From Metaruminococcus_A sp900762715 (GTDB taxonomy: Bacteria > Bacillota > Clostridia > Oscillospirales > Ruminococcaceae): a stretch of DNA of 62,450 bases. The position numbers and the translations under genes were made by a program. Shown piece after piece: positions 59,240 to 62,450 of this stretch. The stretch is taken from NCBI GenBank assembly GCA_048204295.1, contig DBFBLF010000070.1, positions 1 to 62,450 on the forward strand, read 5' to 3'. Positions within the stretch are counted from its first letter, which is position 1. Each line of letters opens with the position of its first letter. The notes under the pieces were generated by a model, which worked only from the letters and a program-made list of their open reading frames with translations, had not been told where the DNA came from and did not search any database.

Positions 59240-60519
59240 TGATTCAGGAAATGACGAGCAGCCGTCTGAATGAAACGTATTATAAAATAAAACACTCAAG
59301 CGGTTTGACGGTTCTTTTATATCCAATGAAGGGTTTTTCTTCTGCTTATGCCTTATATGGAACCAGGTACGGGTCAATCGATACAACGTTCCGTTCCAAT
59401 GATAAGGAAGATTTTATCACCGTTCCAGAAGGGGTTGCCCATTTTTTGGAGCATAAGCTTTTTGAAAACGAAAACGGTGTGGACGCTTTTGAGCTTTTTG
59501 CAAAAACTGGGGCGTCTGCTAATGCCTTTACTTCGTTTGACCGAACTTGTTATGAGTTTACCTGTACCGACCATTTTGAGGAGTCTTTGGAGGTTTTGCT
59601 GAACTTCGTCCAGTCGCCCTACTTTACAGAGAAAACAGTGGAAAAAGAGCAGGGGATTATCGGGCAGGAAATTCGAATGCTTCAGGACCGCCCCGGCTGG
59701 AAGGTTCTTTTTAACCTTTTAAACGCTCTGTATGTGAACCATCCGGTCAAGGTGGATATTGGAGGAACGGTAGAAAGCATCGCTGAAATTGACGCTGATC
59801 TTCTTTATCGGTGCTACCGCACTTTCTACAATGCGAATAATATGGTGCTGGCTATCGCAGGCAATTTTGATTATAAAAAGGCGCTTGAAGTCGTGAATCG
59901 CTGTGTCAAACCGGCGGATGTCTCGATTCAGGCTGATTCTAAAATGCCGGAGGAGCCCGCCGAAGTTGCGCAGAAAGTAATTGAGGATAAGCTTGAGGTT
60001 TCCGTCCCGCTTTTCAATATCGGCTACAAAGAAAAGCCCCTTGCCGGAATGGAATTGGTAAAGGCATTGGCTGAGCTTGAAATTTTAACTGAGATCATTA
60101 CAGGGGAGGGGAGTCGTTTCTACCGTGAAGCGTACGACGCCAACCTGATTAACGCGACGTTTTCATCCGAGCTTTTCACCGGCCCTAATTACTTTGCGGT
60201 CCTGTTTGACGGCGAATCCCGTGAACCGCTGAAAGTTTATGAGGCCCTTAATAAAGCAATTGCAGGTTTTAAGAAAAATGGTATCCTCCCGGAAGAGTTT
60301 GACATCGCAAAGCGCGCGGTTTACGGGCGTTATGTCCGTGGATTTAACAATGTTGAAAACGTTTCATATTCTTTGATAACCGCCCATTTCCAAAATGTCG
60401 AACTTTATGATATGATAGAGGCGGTGGCCGCCGTTACTTTTGATGATGTAGCAAACCGCCTTGCTGCGGTAATGGAGGAGGAGCGCTCCGCCATTTCCGT
60501 GGTTAATCCAATTCGGTAA
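59239..60519 (+). CDS. M16 zinc peptidase, active subunit (YfmH type)
   Basis: A 426-residue M16 peptidase. HFLEH at residues 68-72 gives zinc ligands His68 and His72 and catalytic Glu71; a downstream Glu in the EKEQGIIGQEI region is the third ligand candidate. It pairs with the preceding inactive protein, to which it is coupled by a TAATG overlap. Modification of elongation factor P is inferred from the pair. Confidence 0.88.
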   Translation: MIQEMTSSRLNETYYKIKHSSGLTVLLYPMKGFSSAYALYGTRYGSIDTTFRSNDKEDFITVPEGVAHFLEHKLFENENGVDAFELFAKTGASANAFTSFDRTCYEFTCTDHFEESLEVLLNFVQSPYFTEKTVEKEQGIIGQEIRMLQDRPGWKVLFNLLNALYVNHPVKVDIGGTVESIAEIDADLLYRCYRTFYNANNMVLAIAGNFDYKKALEVVNRCVKPADVSIQADSKMPEEPAEVAQKVIEDKLEVSVPLFNIGYKEKPLAGMELVKALAELEILTEIITGEGSRFYREAYDANLINATFSSELFTGPNYFAVLFDGESREPLKVYEALNKAIAGFKKNGILPEEFDIAKRAVYGRYVRGFNNVENVSYSLITAHFQNVELYDMIEAVAAVTFDDVANRLAAVMEEERSAISVVNPIR

Positions 60520-60532
60520 AGGGGACGACATT

Positions 60533-61588
60533 ATGCGCAATGTGACATTTCCGCAGCTGGGACTTGAGTTCAATTTTAATCCGGTCGCCATTGAGATCGG
60601 TCCGGTTCAGATCCGCTGGTATGCACTCATCATCGCGGCCGGTTTTATTTTGGCGGCGGTCTACTGTTACCGGCGCGCCAAATATTTTGGGGTCGATCTT
60701 GACCGCCTCACTGATATGGTGCTCGCCGGTTTGATCGGCGGTATTATTGGGGCGCGGCTCTATTTTGTCCTGTTCAAGTTGGATTATTACGTTGAGCATC
60801 CGCTTGAAATTTTTCAGATTTGGACCGGAGGACTCGCTATTTACGGCGGTATTATCGGTGCGCTGCTTGCAGCTTATTTGGTTGCCCGCTGGAGAAAAAT
60901 TAAATTTGGGCCGGTTCTTGATCTGGCGGGGCTTGGTTTCTTAATCGGTCAGGGGATTGGCCGCTGGGCAAATTTTATCAACGTAGAAGCGTTTGGCAGC
61001 AATACGGACCTTCCGTGGGGAATGTCCGGGACGGTAATTTCAAATTACCTGACCCAGCATGCTTCGGAGCTCAGCTCTTACGGCGTCACGGTCGACCCGT
61101 CTATGCCGGTTCATCCAACATTTTTGTATGAATCCCTCTGGTGCCTGCTCGGCTTTCTTCTTCTGCATCTTTACTTTAAGCACAGGAAGTTTGACGGTGA
61201 AATTTTCTTGATGTATTCCGCCTGGTATGGTTTGGGCCGGTTTGTGATAGAAGGCCTTCGCACCGATAGCTTGATGTTAGGAAAAATACGCATTTCACAG
61301 CTTCTGGCAGGGCTGATTGTGGTTGTAGCCGTTGCCTTCTGGCTGGTGATCCGGGGGCGGATAAAACGCGATCCCTACTCAAAATACGCCGTTTTGTATG
61401 TAACAACTGAGGAAGCGCAGGATATTTTGAAAAATGGCTATAAACCGGAAAAGGGGAAAAAGAAGAATGTAGAGCCTGAACAGCCGGAGGAAGAGGTTCC
61501 CACAGAACCGGATTCTATGGATGAAGACTCAGTAATGTTGCAGGACAAGCCGGAGGATGACGACGGGGAAAAAGGCAAGGAGGAATAA
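60533..61588 (+). CDS. lgt: Prolipoprotein diacylglyceryl transferase with acidic tail
   Basis: A 351-residue membrane enzyme moving diacylglycerol from phosphatidylglycerol to lipobox cysteines. The signature GQGIGRWANFINVEAFG and the region TGGLAIYGGIIGA are present, with about seven membrane segments. After the last segment (about 265-285) a 60-residue hydrophilic tail rich in Glu, Asp, Pro and Lys follows; most homologues end earlier. AAAGGGG precedes the ATG. folD starts four bases after it. Confidence 0.93.
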   Translation: MRNVTFPQLGLEFNFNPVAIEIGPVQIRWYALIIAAGFILAAVYCYRRAKYFGVDLDRLTDMVLAGLIGGIIGARLYFVLFKLDYYVEHPLEIFQIWTGGLAIYGGIIGALLAAYLVARWRKIKFGPVLDLAGLGFLIGQGIGRWANFINVEAFGSNTDLPWGMSGTVISNYLTQHASELSSYGVTVDPSMPVHPTFLYESLWCLLGFLLLHLYFKHRKFDGEIFLMYSAWYGLGRFVIEGLRTDSLMLGKIRISQLLAGLIVVVAVAFWLVIRGRIKRDPYSKYAVLYVTTEEAQDILKNGYKPEKGKKKNVEPEQPEEEVPTEPDSMDEDSVMLQDKPEDDDGEKGKEE

Positions 61589-61591
61589 ACA

Positions 61592-62449
61592 ATGGCACAG
61601 ATTATTGATGGTAAAGCAATTTCCGCTCGAATTAAGGGTGAACTGAAACAGGAAGTTTCAGCACTGAAAGAAAAAGGGATTCAGCCGGGGCTGGCGGTCG
61701 TAATTGTGGGGAGCGATCCCGCTTCTCGTATTTATGTCAATCTGAAAAAGAAAGACTGCGAAGAACTCGGAATTTTGTCCAGAGAATATGCTCTGCCGGA
61801 GGAAACAACTGAAGAAGAGCTTCTTGAGTTGATTGACGAGCTCAACTGGGATTCCTCCATCAACGGGATTCTGGTACAGCTTCCGGTACCGGAGCAGATT
61901 GATGAAAATAAAATTATCGCAGCGATTTCTCCTGAGAAGGATGTCGATGCGTTCCACGCCGCAAATGTCGGCAAAATCATGATCGGCACCTATAATTTCT
62001 TGCCCTGCACCCCGGCGGGCTGTATGGAGCTGATTGCTTCTACCGGCGTTGATATTACCGGTAAAAGCTGTGTCGTCGTAGGACGGAGCAATATTGTCGG
62101 CAAGCCGATGGCAATGCTCCTTCTACATAAAAATGGTACGGTGACAATTGCCCATTCGAAGACTAAAAACCTGAAGGAGGTTTGCGCTTCCGCTGATATT
62201 CTTGTAGCGGCGGTCGGCGTTCCAAAACTGATCAAAGGGGACATGATTAAGCCGGGCGCGGTTGTCATTGACGTAGGAACCACAAAAATGCCGGACGGCA
62301 AGCTTTGCGGTGACGTTGATTTTGAAGCTGCCAGCAAAGTAGCGGGTTATATAACCCCGGTGCCCGGCGGCGTTGGGCCGATGACCCGTGTCATTTTGAT
62401 GAAAAACACTGTAACGGCTGCCAAAATACAAAATAAAGTCAAAATATAA
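61592..62449 (+). CDS. folD: Methylenetetrahydrofolate dehydrogenase/cyclohydrolase
   Basis: A 285-residue bifunctional folate enzyme interconverting methylene-, methenyl- and formyl-THF. Motifs: catalytic Lys in SRIYVNLKKKDC, VQLPVPEQI, PCTPAGCM and the NADP-binding VVGRSNIVGKP. Its product 10-formyl-THF feeds Fmt and purine synthesis. AAGGAGG precedes the ATG. The stop codon lies at the very end of the window, so the gene is complete but what follows is not visible. Confidence 0.96.
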   Translation: MAQIIDGKAISARIKGELKQEVSALKEKGIQPGLAVVIVGSDPASRIYVNLKKKDCEELGILSREYALPEETTEEELLELIDELNWDSSINGILVQLPVPEQIDENKIIAAISPEKDVDAFHAANVGKIMIGTYNFLPCTPAGCMELIASTGVDITGKSCVVVGRSNIVGKPMAMLLLHKNGTVTIAHSKTKNLKEVCASADILVAAVGVPKLIKGDMIKPGAVVIDVGTTKMPDGKLCGDVDFEAASKVAGYITPVPGGVGPMTRVILMKNTVTAAKIQNKVKI

Positions 62450-62450
62450 C

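Noticed and set aside
1..62450. Mobile elements, phage genes, CRISPR arrays, tRNA and rRNA genes
   Set aside because: I looked for transposase or integrase motifs, regularly spaced repeats and tRNA-like cloverleaf or T-loop sequences and saw none.

Overview
The window is chromosomal DNA from a spore-forming Clostridia, most likely the Oscillospiraceae/Ruminococcaceae group. The evidence is: spore genes (gerW/ytfJ, a dacF-type carboxypeptidase, spoVM, a gerA-type germination operon); Firmicutes housekeeping genes in familiar clostridial order (scpAB, yicC-remA-gmk-rpoZ-priA-def-fmt-yugP-rsmB-rlmN-prpC-prkC-rsgA-thiN, hprK-PHP-murB-rapZ-whiA-dnaE-pfkA); frequent TTG starts with strong Shine-Dalgarno sites; and balanced base composition. 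I found no rRNA, tRNA, CRISPR array, prophage or insertion sequence.

Layout. 1-5530: M50 protease, ScpA/ScpB, DUF2953, GerW, carboxypeptidase, a pseudouridine synthase and a small GNAT-like protein. 5541-7457: a promoter-to-terminator unit for a biotin carrier and an oxaloacetate-decarboxylase-type carboxyltransferase. 7531-19300: a long co-oriented run from yicC to prkC covering RNA processing, nucleotide synthesis, replication restart, translation initiation, rRNA modification and the PASTA kinase/phosphatase pair. 19384-21307: rsgA, thiN, a small membrane protein and spoVM (the last two very short), closed by a 32-bp palindromic terminator. 21317-27668 runs on the minus strand: a ComEA-like protein, an aspartate carbamoyltransferase with an added PyrI-type zinc tail and a flavodoxin-like reductase form one operon; next come an AraM-AraL-type fusion and a B12/radical-SAM protein. 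27669-28210 is the only long gap without a gene; it carries divergent promoters and a long, structured minus-strand leader. 28211-31931: a GH78-like glycosidase and a lone P-loop ATPase. 32068-36202: sbcC and sbcD (minus). 36279-41080: purB, secD-secF and a TIM-barrel epimerase. 41261-42084: a small unknown protein and nrdR. 42085-47053: a DUF421/DUF4363 pair diverging from a gerKA-gerKB-gerKC operon. 47115-48308: a GT4 glycosyltransferase. 48452-62449: hprK, PHP phosphatase, murB, rapZ, whiA, dnaE, pfkA, an M16 peptidase pair, lgt and folD.

Most of the content is core metabolism and cell biology. The points most worth a second look are the AraM-AraL-type fusion, the PyrB chain with a PyrI-like zinc ribbon but no nucleotide-binding domain, the structured region at 27669-28028, an operator-like palindrome and folded leader before the M16 pair, tandem hairpins burying the ribosome site of the carboxypeptidase gene, and a recurring TGG-extended -10 promoter element.

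Protein families were assigned by reading motifs in translated sequence; no database search was run.
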